Source of the DNA: Paenibacillus sp. FJAT-29882
GTDB lineage: Bacteria; Bacillota; Bacilli; Bacillales; DSM-1321
Assembly: GCF_001510645.1 (NCBI RefSeq)
Contig: NZ_LMVB01000012.1
Location: forward strand, 1-54,115
Length of the DNA: 54,115 nucleotides
Reading direction: 5' to 3'
The translations under genes were made by a program, and so were the position numbers. The notes beneath the pieces were generated by a model. It made no database searches. It worked only from the letters and a program-made list of their open reading frames with translations, and was not told the origin of the DNA. The number at the start of each line of letters is the position of its first letter. The stretch's first letter is position 1. This document shows, one piece after another, positions 8,304 through 17,591 of this stretch.

Positions 8304-10352
8304 TTATTTCTTCTGATCTTCTTCGCTAGGAAATGAATTAGGTACATCATCAGAATGCTTCTCTTCAATTGGCATATCCTGAAGAGAATCATTCGTTACT
8401 TCTAGGCTCTCTGGATTTCTTTCATCCAAAGGCTTAAGCAACGCTTCCTTCTCTTCTTTCTTATTGATGGTAACTTTCAGGTCGCCATCATTGCCCAATC
8501 GACCGTTAAGAGCTGTATAATCACGTTCCGGCAATTTGCCATGGTCATAAAGACCTTTGATTTGTCCAGCATCCAATGTTTCGATTTCCAATAACGTTTT
8601 CGCAATAAGATCTAATTTATCACGCTTTTCCGTGATGATACTTTTCGCTTTTTGGTAAGATTCTTTAATGATTCGTTGAATTTCCAGATCAATTTCATAG
8701 GCAATCGCATCTGAATAATTCTGCTCATTATTGAAATCACGTCCTAAGAAAACTTGACCTCCTTGAGATTGCCCAAACTGAAGTGGTCCGAGTTTGTCAC
8801 TCATCCCATATTCAGTTACCATGCTGCGTGCAATGGCAGTAGCCCTTTGAAAGTCATTATGAGCGCCTGTGCTAACTTCACCGAAAACAACTTCTTCAGC
8901 TACACGCCCACCTAAAAGTCCAACAATTTTATCAAGAAGCTCCGGTTTCGTCATAAAGAATCGATCTTCCTTAGGAAGCATAACCGCATAACCACCAGCT
9001 TGCCCACGCGGAACAATCGTTACTTTATGGACTGTTTCAGCATCGTCTAGCACTAACCCAATGATTGTATGACCCGCTTCATGCCAAGCGACGATATTAC
9101 GTTCTTTCTTAGAGATAACACGGTTTTTCTTGGCCGGTCCTGCAATAACCCGATCAGACGCTTCATCAAGATCGGACATGTCGATTTTCTTCTTATCTTG
9201 ACGGGCTGCTACAAGAGCAGCTTCGTTTAATAAGTTTTCTAAATCGGCTCCGGAGAATCCTGGAGTACGTTGAGCAATTGCTTTTAAGTCAACACTTTCT
9301 GCCAAAGGCTTGTTGCGTGCATGAACTTGCAATACCGCTTCACGCCCTTTAACATCTGGACGCCCCACCGTAATTTGGCGATCAAAACGACCTGGACGCA
9401 ATAATGCAGGGTCCAGAATATCTGCACGGTTTGTTGCTGCTATAATAATGATTCCTTCATTTCCACCGAAACCATCCATTTCAACAAGTAACTGATTAAG
9501 CGTTTGCTCACGCTCATCATGACCGCCACCTAGACCCGCACCACGCTGACGTCCAACCGCATCAATTTCATCAATGAAGATGATACACGGAGAGTTCTTC
9601 TTCGCATTCTCAAACAAGTCACGAACACGAGACGCGCCGACACCGACGAACATCTCAACAAAGTCAGAACCGCTAATCGAAAAGAAAGGAACTCCCGCTT
9701 CTCCCGCAACTGCTCTCGCAAGCAAAGTTTTACCTGTTCCGGGTGGTCCTACAAGTAAGACACCTTTAGGAATACGTGCACCTAACTCAACAAATTTCCG
9801 AGGATCTTTCAAGAATTCAACTACTTCAACAAGTTCTTGCTTTTCTTCATCCGCACCTGCTACATCATTGAATCGCACCTTTTTCTTGTCATCATTATAC
9901 AACTTCGCTTTGCTTTTCCCAAAGTTCATAACACGACCGCCGCCGCCTTGTGCCTGATTAAGCAAGAAAAAGAATAAAATAAAGATGATCACGAAAGGTA
10001 TAATAGACGTGAAGAATGTTACCCATCCGCTTGTTTGCTGTGCAGGAATTGTTTTAATAGCAACTCCCATTTCTTCCGCAAGATCGTATATACGAGTTTG
10101 CGTAACCTCACTATTTGTTACATAGGTAAAGAACTTATCCGTGCCCTTTTTGTAATCTCCTCTGATTTCATAGACATTGCGTACAGGCTGGATTTCGAAT
10201 GATTTTAATTGCCCTTTTTCCAATTGACTATAAAATTGGTCTTGAGATATTTCTTTAGTCGGCTCATTATTCGTATTAAAAATACTAACAATTCCAATGA
10301 TGACTAAAAAGATGAGTAAATAAAATATTGTATTACGGAAGATCCGATTCAT
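8304..10352 (-). CDS. ftsH: ATP-dependent zinc metalloprotease FtsH
   Basis: FtsH is a membrane-anchored AAA+ protease. Two transmembrane segments are visible (about residues 9-26 and 112-133) around an external domain. Walker A is GPPGTGKT near residue 200, Walker B is IIFIDEIDAVG, the second region of homology ends in RPGRFDRQ, and the zinc site is HEAGH near residue 425. The C-terminal tail is acidic and low in complexity (last 60 residues or so), as in Bacillus. The length of 682 residues is slightly above the B. subtilis protein. It lies in the tilS-hprT-ftsH block with its own candidate promoter and a clear terminator. Confidence 0.97.
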   Translation of the reverse strand: MNRIFRNTIFYLLIFLVIIGIVSIFNTNNEPTKEISQDQFYSQLEKGQLKSFEIQPVRNVYEIRGDYKKGTDKFFTYVTNSEVTQTRIYDLAEEMGVAIKTIPAQQTSGWVTFFTSIIPFVIIFILFFFLLNQAQGGGGRVMNFGKSKAKLYNDDKKKVRFNDVAGADEEKQELVEVVEFLKDPRKFVELGARIPKGVLLVGPPGTGKTLLARAVAGEAGVPFFSISGSDFVEMFVGVGASRVRDLFENAKKNSPCIIFIDEIDAVGRQRGAGLGGGHDEREQTLNQLLVEMDGFGGNEGIIIIAATNRADILDPALLRPGRFDRQITVGRPDVKGREAVLQVHARNKPLAESVDLKAIAQRTPGFSGADLENLLNEAALVAARQDKKKIDMSDLDEASDRVIAGPAKKNRVISKKERNIVAWHEAGHTIIGLVLDDAETVHKVTIVPRGQAGGYAVMLPKEDRFFMTKPELLDKIVGLLGGRVAEEVVFGEVSTGAHNDFQRATAIARSMVTEYGMSDKLGPLQFGQSQGGQVFLGRDFNNEQNYSDAIAYEIDLEIQRIIKESYQKAKSIITEKRDKLDLIAKTLLEIETLDAGQIKGLYDHGKLPERDYTALNGRLGNDGDLKVTINKKEEKEALLKPLDERNPESLEVTNDSLQDMPIEEKHSDDVPNSFPSEEDQKK

Positions 10353-10388
10353 CCCTTACCTCCTCCCACTGGTAAACAACTATAGTAA

Positions 10389-10418
10389 ATAGTATCATAG
10401 AAAATAATGGAGTTACAA
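10389..10418 (-). promoter_or_regulatory. Candidate sigma-A promoter of ftsH
   Basis: Minus-strand TTGTAA (10413-10418) and TACTAT (10389-10394) are 18 bases apart in the 110-base hprT-ftsH gap. The match is moderate. Confidence 0.45.
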
Positions 10419-10462
10419 TAATTTAACATCGCTACTTGATTTAAAGAAAATCGTATATTAAA

Positions 10463-11014
10463 TCATTCACCTTTTTCGTAAATTGCTGGTTTAAGAATGC
10501 CGATATATGGAAGGTTGCGGTATCTTTCTGCGTAATCTAGACCATATCCAACCACAAATTCATCTGGTACGATAAAACCAGTATAATCAGGTGTTATGTC
10601 AGCCTTTCTTCCAGTAGGCTTATCTAACAATGTTACGATACTTATTGATTTTGCTTTTCGATAACGGAAAAGTTCTGCAAGATAGCTAAGCGTTAGGCCG
10701 CTGTCAATGATGTCTTCGATAATTAAAATATCACGACCCTCTACAGATGCATCCAAATCCTTAATAATTTTTACCTCACCTGAAGATACTGTGGAATTTC
10801 CATAGCTGGAAACATCCATAAAATCCATTTCTAAATGTGCATCGATACGTTTTAATAGGTCACTCATAAATGGCATTGCACCTTTTAAAACTCCAACAGC
10901 TAAAGGAAATTTGTCTTTATACTCTTGTTCCAACTGCGATGCTAACTCTTTAATTTTATCCTGTAGTTCTTCCTCAGTGATTAACACCTTTTCAATGTCG
11001 TTTTGCATGGTCAT
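10463..11014 (-). CDS. hprT: Hypoxanthine-guanine phosphoribosyltransferase
   Basis: HprT salvages hypoxanthine and guanine with PRPP to give IMP and GMP. The PRPP-binding signature ILIIEDIIDSGLT is near residues 97-109, and the base-binding end FVVGYGLDYAERYRN is near residue 155. Length (183) is normal. It lies 26 bases after tilS, an adjacency conserved through most Firmicutes, and before ftsH. In B. subtilis HprT and TilS together are reported to activate ftsH transcription; conserved order is the only support for that here. Confidence 0.95.
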   Translation of the reverse strand: MTMQNDIEKVLITEEELQDKIKELASQLEQEYKDKFPLAVGVLKGAMPFMSDLLKRIDAHLEMDFMDVSSYGNSTVSSGEVKIIKDLDASVEGRDILIIEDIIDSGLTLSYLAELFRYRKAKSISIVTLLDKPTGRKADITPDYTGFIVPDEFVVGYGLDYAERYRNLPYIGILKPAIYEKGE

Positions 11015-11040
11015 TGTAATTGATTGCCCCCCAAGAAGAT

Positions 11041-12435
11041 TTAAGCTTTATGATATTCTAAATAAATAAAAGATTGTTCATCATACGTATCAACAAACTC
11101 CAGATTGGACTTTTTCAGACCAGGAATCCAAACAATCACCCCTGATTGATCAGTTAGTACTGGCCAGTTCCGCCTCATTTGCATCGGGATTTTTTCATTA
11201 ATAAAAATATCCTTTAGCTTTTTTGTATGATTGCCTTTACCCTTGATAACCATATTATCACCATTTCTTCGGTTACGGGCGATGAGTGGCAGTGTTGTTT
11301 TGTGGATAGGCAGATAAAAAGAATGGTTTCCGGCTTGGCCAGGAATCTCTTCTAAATACTGTGCTTTAATTTTAAATCCATTCGGTAGAAAAGTCTCTCC
11401 AGGAATCGTGATGGTAACGGAATAATCAGAGCTTTCTTTTTGTTGAAATCGAAACGTACACGTTTCATAAGATTTCTCACAAATAAGCCCTTCCGGAAGA
11501 TGTAATTCTGCTGAAGGATGGGGATTAAAAAACAAAGCAGAAAGCTGGTCAATATGTACTGCTGAAAGTGATGATGGTCTCTTTATATAAAGATAGTTTA
11601 ATATTAGTTGAATCGCTCTTCTTTGTAAAGGTTTTGGTATCATAAGTAGCTGATTCAAATCAATTGAAGACTCACTCTTCGTTTTACTAAGCCAAATCTT
11701 TTCCATATAACGATTTGTCATGTGTTGCAAAAGTTGTTCGTCCTCAGCTAATTCTTCACTAAACCTTTGAAAATGCTCATGTACTTTTGGATTTTCCCGT
11801 TTCAAAGCCGGTAATACATCATGTCGAAATCGATTTCTCACATAATCATTATGTTCATTACTTGGATCCATTCGAGGAGTTAATTCATAGCTATTGGCAT
11901 ATGCATTAATTTCCTCCTTTGTCACAACAAGGAATGGTCTAATAATCTCTCCGTTTAGAAAGGGGCGCTTGACCGCAATGCCTGCTCGCGCCATTCCTGA
12001 CGCTCCTCTCGTCAGCCTCATAAGCATCGTTTCAATTTGATCGTCACCGTGGTGACCAAGTGCTAAGATGGACAGTTGATACTTCTTCATTACCTCTTCA
12101 AAAAAAGCATAACGAAGATTTCTTGCTGCTAATTGCGAACTTTCACCTGTCTGTTCCATATAAGCAGGTACATTTATTCTTTTTCCCTCAAATGGAATAT
12201 TCCATTCCTGACAAGTTTTCTCTACAAACTGATAATCCACATATGATTCTTCTCCCCGGAACATATGATCGACGTGTGCAACAACGAGTTCTAACTCCAA
12301 TCTTTCTCTTAATGAACAAAGAAAGTGCAGAAGAACTAGTGAATCAGGTCCACCAGAAACACCTACAAGTAGTCGGGATTTTTGTGGGATTAATTGATAC
12401 CGGTTTATCTCAGACAATACTTTTTGTGCAAACAT
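11041..12435 (-). CDS. tilS: tRNA(Ile)-lysidine synthetase
   Basis: TilS modifies C34 of the tRNA-Ile CAU anticodon to lysidine so that it reads AUA and accepts isoleucine. The N-type ATP pyrophosphatase P-loop GVSGGPDSL is near residues 25-33. LGHHGDDQIETMLMRL (around residue 125) and the downstream RNRFRHDVLP motif are also present, and the C-terminal TilS domain occupies roughly the last 100 residues. Length (464) fits. A 105-base gap separates it from yabT, and hprT follows after 26 bases. Confidence 0.95.
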   Translation of the reverse strand: MFAQKVLSEINRYQLIPQKSRLLVGVSGGPDSLVLLHFLCSLRERLELELVVAHVDHMFRGEESYVDYQFVEKTCQEWNIPFEGKRINVPAYMEQTGESSQLAARNLRYAFFEEVMKKYQLSILALGHHGDDQIETMLMRLTRGASGMARAGIAVKRPFLNGEIIRPFLVVTKEEINAYANSYELTPRMDPSNEHNDYVRNRFRHDVLPALKRENPKVHEHFQRFSEELAEDEQLLQHMTNRYMEKIWLSKTKSESSIDLNQLLMIPKPLQRRAIQLILNYLYIKRPSSLSAVHIDQLSALFFNPHPSAELHLPEGLICEKSYETCTFRFQQKESSDYSVTITIPGETFLPNGFKIKAQYLEEIPGQAGNHSFYLPIHKTTLPLIARNRRNGDNMVIKGKGNHTKKLKDIFINEKIPMQMRRNWPVLTDQSGVIVWIPGLKKSNLEFVDTYDEQSFIYLEYHKA

Positions 12436-12540
12436 CCTATCTTCCCTCTTTATAAACTTGTTTTATCCTATCTCTAAATTGTACGCGTTAGATAGCATAA
12501 CTTTTCGTAAAATTAACAATTCCTTAATTTTTTTACTATA

Positions 12541-13527
12541 TCATAGGAACTGATTATATACATACAGAACATACAATATCGATACAAAAATAGCTAAGAT
12601 AAGTGTCTCGAGAACGCCTCTTCTTTTCTTCCTTTTTCTCATTGTGCGTGTTTGACTAGTGCCTTTGTTATTTTTCTTACCTTGGGATGTTGAATTCGTT
12701 TGAGTTTTCTTGTGTTCATGCTCCTTGTTTAATACGTTCAATAAATCATTTCGCATTTCATCTGCTGAGTGATATTGACCTCTCATTGCACCATTTAACA
12801 CTTTACTATACGGGTGAAGTCCCCTTTTTTGCTTAATCAACTCATTAAGCTGTGTATAGCCATCTCCTTTTTTCGAAAATCGTTTTGGATAGAAGGAATT
12901 GATGATAATCATCGCCACTGCAAATAAATCATATTGCGGATCTGCTTTTCTTGAACCCATTCCCCAATACCCCCTATCAAAAAACTCCGTGAACTCTTTG
13001 ATAGACCGACCGAATAATGTAGTCCCACCAACATCGATACAACGAATTTTATAAGCAGGGAGTGTAACGATCAAATTATCTGGCTTCAAATCTCCAAACG
13101 CCCAACCTTGCTTGTGAAGTTCACCCAAGCTTGACAGAAGTTGCAGCATCAATACACCAATCCACGATTCCCCTTTCTTCTCAATAAACGCCAAGTATCC
13201 TTCTCCTCTTATGTATTCCATGACATAGAACGGGAGTGGCCTTCCATTCTTCAACAAATCGTCTGCTTCAAAAAAAGAAGGTCCAAGAGAGTGTCCCTGG
13301 ACCTTGGAAAAGGATTTTAGTATATTCATTTCTGAACTAATTGACGAATAATCATCACTTAGTTTTAACGCAACTTGTCCATAATTGCTTTCTGCAAGAT
13401 AGACAATTCCATTTGCCCCATATCCCAACTCCTCTTTAATCTGGTATGGGTTCTTATTCCACTTGCCAGTTATGAGACTACCGGGCAGGAGGTTACACTG
13501 TTTCCTCAAAGTATGATTCGTCATCAT
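12541..13527 (-). CDS. yabT: Sporulation-associated Ser/Thr protein kinase (YabT-like)
   Basis: This membrane-tethered Hanks-type kinase has a small N-lobe with the ATP lysine in VALKLS (about residue 55). The catalytic loop is GDLKPDN (about 145), and a DVG triplet replaces the common DFG metal motif. A basic low-complexity linker (KNNKGTSQTRTMRKRKKRR) leads to one C-terminal transmembrane helix, so the kinase domain should face the cytoplasm. In B. subtilis YabT acts in spore development and is stimulated by DNA, and the basic linker fits that. Its start overlaps the yabS end by 35 bases. The short kinase domain lacks a clear HRD histidine-arginine pair, as in its orthologue. Confidence 0.88.
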   Translation of the reverse strand: MMTNHTLRKQCNLLPGSLITGKWNKNPYQIKEELGYGANGIVYLAESNYGQVALKLSDDYSSISSEMNILKSFSKVQGHSLGPSFFEADDLLKNGRPLPFYVMEYIRGEGYLAFIEKKGESWIGVLMLQLLSSLGELHKQGWAFGDLKPDNLIVTLPAYKIRCIDVGGTTLFGRSIKEFTEFFDRGYWGMGSRKADPQYDLFAVAMIIINSFYPKRFSKKGDGYTQLNELIKQKRGLHPYSKVLNGAMRGQYHSADEMRNDLLNVLNKEHEHKKTQTNSTSQGKKNNKGTSQTRTMRKRKKRRGVLETLILAIFVSILYVLYVYNQFL

Positions 13528-14230
13528 GAGACAACAATCCCCTTAGTGATCGTTTTTTTTGAAAATATCCCAGTGCTTCGTTGATGGCAGGGCCTGTCGG
13601 TGTTATCCCTCCAGTTGTAAGTTTCGGAAATATTTTCGTAAGCACCTCAAGCTTCGGCGTCCAATCCAATAGTTTCTCGACATCTTTTCTTTTCCCAGGA
13701 AATACGAACACAGAAAATTTATTATCACCCATTCTGGCATTCATACTTAGCGATAAATCCAAAAGCGCATCTTTAACTGTCGGAAGCTTATGTTTCATGC
13801 TCGCGCTTGTATCTACGAGAATAAGTACTTCCAATTTGCTTGTCTCACCAAGTTCATCTACTACTTCCATGACTTCTCCGCGTTTATCGGGTGGTAAGTC
13901 TTCCATCGACGTGGATTTTCCAAGTATTTGCTGTAGCTCTTTATTCACAAGTCCTTGTATCGTTTGCGTCATTGCCTTTCTCGTTACCATTTGGACAGTA
14001 TGTGACAGCTGTTTTGAATACACAATCTGACTTATTCCACCACCAGATAACGCAATGGATTCGATTTCCTGCAACCCTTTTTCATTAATTGTATCATTTT
14101 CCATAACCCCTATAACATTAACGGAAATCCCTTGTTCTCTTGCCAAAGCTGCCATTGCAGCAGGATCTTCACCTTGATTTGAGCAACCATCTGTAATTAA
14201 CAAGATTTGCTTCAACGTTCCTGTTTTCAT
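13493..14230 (-). CDS. yabS: vWA-domain sporulation protein (YabS-like)
   Basis: The protein of about 245 residues looks like two von Willebrand A-type segments. The N-terminal one has LLITDGCSNQG, and the C-terminal one has the metal-ion-dependent adhesion site motif DTSASM followed by TPTGPAI. I start at the second ATG (14230), seven bases from GGAG, because the first ATG touches the ribosome-binding site. It lies between spoIIE and the kinase gene yabT, overlapping the latter, as in B. subtilis, where it is a sigma-E-dependent gene of unclear role. A metal-dependent binding function is inferred only from the motif. Confidence 0.85.
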   Translation of the reverse strand: MKTGTLKQILLITDGCSNQGEDPAAMAALAREQGISVNVIGVMENDTINEKGLQEIESIALSGGGISQIVYSKQLSHTVQMVTRKAMTQTIQGLVNKELQQILGKSTSMEDLPPDKRGEVMEVVDELGETSKLEVLILVDTSASMKHKLPTVKDALLDLSLSMNARMGDNKFSVFVFPGKRKDVEKLLDWTPKLEVLTKIFPKLTTGGITPTGPAINEALGYFQKKRSLRGLLSHDDESYFEETV

Positions 14231-14322
14231 GTTCATACTCCTCTCGAAAAAATACTGTTACCATTTTCGACAAGAAAATAGAAAATTATACTTTTAATTC
14301 AGTTCCTCTTCTTGTGCGATCT

Positions 14323-16794
14323 TCATGCCCTTTTCCGATGAGCTTGAACAGGAATGGATGCCCATTTCGGTGTATTATGCATAATCTTCGCTGTAACCAC
14401 TGTCATATCATCATCAATATCCCCTTTCGTTCTAACTACCTCTTCTAAAATTAAATCAGAAATTTCCTGTGGATCTTCCGTTTGTAGTTCCTTCAACTTT
14501 CTTTTAATCCAAAACTCAAAGTTCTCCACATGAGTAGGCCCTTCAAAAATCCCATCGCTCATCATAATGAGGATATCCCCTGCCTTCAGCTCTTCACAAA
14601 CAACATCCACATCGAATTCCTGAATAATGCCCATTGGCAAATTACTTGCTTCAATTTTAATTACTTTATCCCCCCTCTTTATAAAGCTAGGTATTGAACA
14701 AATTTTCAAAAACCTAGCCTGCGCATCTTGCAAATCAATCATAACTAAATCTAACGTTGAAAAAATTTCATCTGTCGTTCGAAGAGAAAGGACGGAATTC
14801 ACCGATTTAATTGCGATTCTCTCCTCTATACCTGACATGAGGAATTTTTGCAGAAGTTTTAACGTTTCCGTGCTCTCAAAATGAGCTCTTTCCCCATTTC
14901 CCATCCCATCACTAATAGCTATGGCGTATTTGCCAAATCCTATTTCCGTCGTAGTAAAACTGTCTCCCGAGACTAGGCCTCCTCCTTTTGCTGCATGAGC
15001 CACTCCTGTTTCCACTGTGTACTTCTTAGCTGAACGGAAAACGACTTCACATTGTCCGTTAGGGAAAGTTGCACATTCCTCTGAGTGAACAATCACTGTT
15101 TCACCTAGAATATCAGAAAGCATGGGTGCAATTAGCTTTTCACTTTCACCTCTTCCTTGGCAGTACGGAACACTCATTTCAATATCGACATTTCCTTGTT
15201 CAAGGCTATAAATTTCTACATTCGTGATATGCAATCCGAAATCCTGAATAGCTTCCATAATGGACTCTTCCTGTTGATGATGATTGATTCGTTCACGTTG
15301 GATTTCCTTTGCAAAATCTTCCATAACAGCTGATACACCCTTTAATTGATCAGCGACTAACTTCCGGCTTTCTTGGACTTGCCTTTTTAATCTTTTATTG
15401 GCTTGATAATAAAGAAGCTCTTGAGAAATCGTCGCAATAACTTTTGGACTGTTAATACAATGCTTTTCCCATTCTTTCACGGTTTTTTTAGAAAGCTGTC
15501 CATCATGTTCACTTAATTGAAACATAATTTCCTGCATCCCCTCATATGTTGTATCAAAGTTCTTTGCCCAGCATTGTTCTTTTTTAAAGCACGTCTGGCA
15601 CGTCCTTTCAGTCACATTGCTTAAGAAGTAATCGAGTTCCTTTTCATCTTCCTCTCCCTCTCCTCGATCATCCATTTGTGCAAAGCTATTGGATAGTGCT
15701 TCGAATACATTCGAAAATTGTGATACCCTTTGCGCCGTTACATCTCGTACTTTCCGCATGTACTGCTGTTGTTCATTCGTATGTTCATTAGTACCTGGAA
15801 TATGCTTTGAAATCTTCTCAATTGCGGAACTTGGTGTAATAAAAAACAAGAGCACAGCAATTAATGTTTCATATAAGGTGATCGTAATATTGTTCGATCC
15901 CTCTCCGTACAAACCAATAAGTAAGGTAGCAATAACTAACCCTATTGAAACACCTATCTTTTTTCCATCACGCAAAAGTCCACCAAGCAAGCCCGAAAAA
16001 GCAAGCAAGCTCATTTGTAATAAGCTTGTTACACTAGATAAACTGAAAATCAGGCCAGTAACTACCCCAACTGTGGAACCGATAGCTGCCCCACCTGCTA
16101 GTCCGAATAAAAGAACAAGATAGCGTGATAAAATATGTTCGACAGAAAGATCGTACATGGACCACCCAATTGTTCCAGTCATAACCGATGCAAGTAATAT
16201 AATGATCGAGATAATTTCTTCAGTCTTTAAAGATTGTGATTTTTTCCTAACTGTAAGGAGAGGAATCGATTGTATGAATATGAGTGTAAGAATTAGCGCA
16301 AGACCCGCTTCTACTCCTACCATCATGCCATCATATAATACAAGTGTACGGTGAATCATATATTGCTTTGACAAACCAACGATGACTAACGAAAGAAATA
16401 CATACAAAGAAATGACCTTGATTTGAGATTCTGGTTTTAACTTCTTCATCTTGTGAAAAAGTAAAAATAGCACCGTACTAGAGAAAAGAGTAAGGCTGCT
16501 TGAAACAGAAACTGTTAACGCTCCCATAATTAATCCGACCAATGCCAACGGGGCACGATCTCGCCTCATCAAGAATACAGCGGCGAAGAAGGCTAATCCA
16601 AATGGGGATAATTGTGATAATATAAGTGCTCGTCCTAATAAGAAGCCAATGAAGGCTAAGACGATTCCACGTTTTATGAAGATATCTATTAACTTTGTCT
16701 GAAGATGAGTGATCCAATGAATAGCGCCTGCTTTTGCTCCCTGCAGATGCACCTCGGCAATGGGCTCCAATACATTTCGTTCAACCTTTTCCAT
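14323..16794 (-). CDS. spoIIE: Stage II sporulation protein E, PP2C phosphatase
   Basis: SpoIIE dephosphorylates the anti-anti-sigma factor SpoIIAA-P to activate sigma-F in the forespore and also binds FtsZ at the polar septum. The N-terminal 330 residues hold about ten transmembrane segments. A central cysteine-bearing segment (CQTCFKKEQC) and the FtsZ-interacting region follow. The C-terminal PPM phosphatase shows DGMGNG, SDGIFEG and DDDMTVV metal-binding motifs. I start at the ATG at 16794 (MEKVERNV), with GGAG ten bases upstream, giving 823 residues; the longer frame adds seven residues with no family match. Its promoter (16829-16861) has the 21-bp spacer known for this gene. Confidence 0.97.
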   Translation of the reverse strand: MEKVERNVLEPIAEVHLQGAKAGAIHWITHLQTKLIDIFIKRGIVLAFIGFLLGRALILSQLSPFGLAFFAAVFLMRRDRAPLALVGLIMGALTVSVSSSLTLFSSTVLFLLFHKMKKLKPESQIKVISLYVFLSLVIVGLSKQYMIHRTLVLYDGMMVGVEAGLALILTLIFIQSIPLLTVRKKSQSLKTEEIISIIILLASVMTGTIGWSMYDLSVEHILSRYLVLLFGLAGGAAIGSTVGVVTGLIFSLSSVTSLLQMSLLAFSGLLGGLLRDGKKIGVSIGLVIATLLIGLYGEGSNNITITLYETLIAVLLFFITPSSAIEKISKHIPGTNEHTNEQQQYMRKVRDVTAQRVSQFSNVFEALSNSFAQMDDRGEGEEDEKELDYFLSNVTERTCQTCFKKEQCWAKNFDTTYEGMQEIMFQLSEHDGQLSKKTVKEWEKHCINSPKVIATISQELLYYQANKRLKRQVQESRKLVADQLKGVSAVMEDFAKEIQRERINHHQQEESIMEAIQDFGLHITNVEIYSLEQGNVDIEMSVPYCQGRGESEKLIAPMLSDILGETVIVHSEECATFPNGQCEVVFRSAKKYTVETGVAHAAKGGGLVSGDSFTTTEIGFGKYAIAISDGMGNGERAHFESTETLKLLQKFLMSGIEERIAIKSVNSVLSLRTTDEIFSTLDLVMIDLQDAQARFLKICSIPSFIKRGDKVIKIEASNLPMGIIQEFDVDVVCEELKAGDILIMMSDGIFEGPTHVENFEFWIKRKLKELQTEDPQEISDLILEEVVRTKGDIDDDMTVVTAKIMHNTPKWASIPVQAHRKRA

Positions 16795-16828
16795 ATATGA
16801 AACACTCCCATTCATATTAGTATTTTTT

Positions 16829-16861
16829 ATTATAAAGAGAGTATCACATATATTTTGTCAG
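16829..16861 (-). promoter_or_regulatory. Spo0A-type promoter of spoIIE with 21-bp spacer
   Basis: Minus-strand CTGACA (16856-16861) and a perfect TATAAT (16829-16834) lie 21 bases apart. The spoIIE promoter of B. subtilis has the same abnormal spacing and needs Spo0A-P. A Spo0A-box-like AGTCGAA lies upstream at 16887-16893, and TGACAAA overlaps the -35. Confidence 0.8.
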
Positions 16862-17170
16862 AATTTTATAAATTAAATTAAAAACGTTCGACTATTTTCT
16901 ATAGGAATATTCAATTACATACAGATTTTTAAACCATTCTCTGAAAAACTAAGCCTTATATTCAAATTCGTTTAAATAAAAGGGAGGTTTTTATACTTTC
17001 ATTGAAAATAAAACTGAGAATATTGTGATTTATAGTATGAAACGACAATCAGAAAAATTGTCTTTGATCCTTGACTACAAAAAACTAGCTATTCCAACAT
17101 AAAATCATTGGTTAGAGTGCACATTACCCCTTACCGATTGTAAGATATAGCTTGTGCTTTAAGGCATTAC

Positions 17171-17230
17171 AGCGGCGTAGCTTAGTTGGTTAGAGCATGC
17201 GGTTATCCGTAAAGCCAAGGGCTATCAAAT
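17171..17230 (+). pseudogene. Decayed tRNA gene, possibly tRNA-Met
   Basis: Plus-strand bases 17171-17200 match a tRNA 5' half: an AGCGGCGTA acceptor start and a D-arm GCTT-AGTTGGTTA-GAGC that still pairs. The anticodon stem TGCGG/CCGTA also pairs, but its loop is cut to TTAT, so no anticodon is left. No T-arm or acceptor 3' strand follows. As I recall, B. subtilis has tRNA-Met and tRNA-Glu genes at this locus, and the acceptor start resembles that tRNA-Met. It points opposite to its neighbours. Confidence 0.6.
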
Positions 17231-17424
17231 AGACATAAGTGTCTTAGTCAATTTGTGAAAAAAGCGGTGTAGATAAACAGAAGCGTCCTAGTTATATTCT
17301 TTTCATTAAGAAACCAACCGAGACGATTTTACATTTAACTCCAAATTTTCTTTTACTGGTTGGTTAAATGCGACTAAAAGGTAGGGCTACTTTTGCTAGA
17401 TACGGATAAAATGTAATCCACGCA

Positions 17425-17474
17425 GAGTGAAACTTCCATCAATAGGAGGAATACAGCCTGCTAACCCGGGATAA
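17425..17474 (+). repeat. Repeat R1, internal-deletion copy
   Basis: The left end of R1 (GAGTGAAACTTCCATCA) is joined within a few bases to its right end (ACAGCCTG, then CCGGGATAA). Nearly the whole middle is lost. The right end matches the 23089-23241 copy best. Confidence 0.6.
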
Positions 17475-17508
17475 TTATATTCGGATAGCTTCTTGAGCAA
17501 CAAAAAAA

Positions 17509-17530
17509 GCAAGCTTAATGATAAGCCTGC
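17509..17530 (-). terminator. Terminator of yabR
   Basis: The stem GCAGGCTTA / TAAGCTTGC (one G-U pair, 4-base loop) is followed on the minus strand by seven T residues. It lies about 60 bases beyond the yabR stop. Confidence 0.85.
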
Positions 17531-17591
17531 CTACTATATTATATAAAATTTTTCAAGGAAAAATTGCTAAACTATTGTTTTGGGCAGCAGT

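Larger units (their letters stand above)
16795..17591. other. Intergenic region spoIIE-yabR with tRNA relic and repeat fragment
   Basis: This stretch of about 800 bases is much longer than its neighbours. It contains the spoIIE promoter, a degenerate tRNA-like sequence (17171-17230), a second short copy of that sequence's 5' end (17263-17272), a deletion derivative of repeat R1 (17425-17474) and the yabR terminator. I see no convincing protein gene. Confidence 0.7.

Noticed and set aside
13581..14030. Plus-strand 149-codon frame opposite yabS
   Set aside because: It is an antisense shadow of a well-supported gene, with serine-rich, low-quality sequence typical of such shadows.
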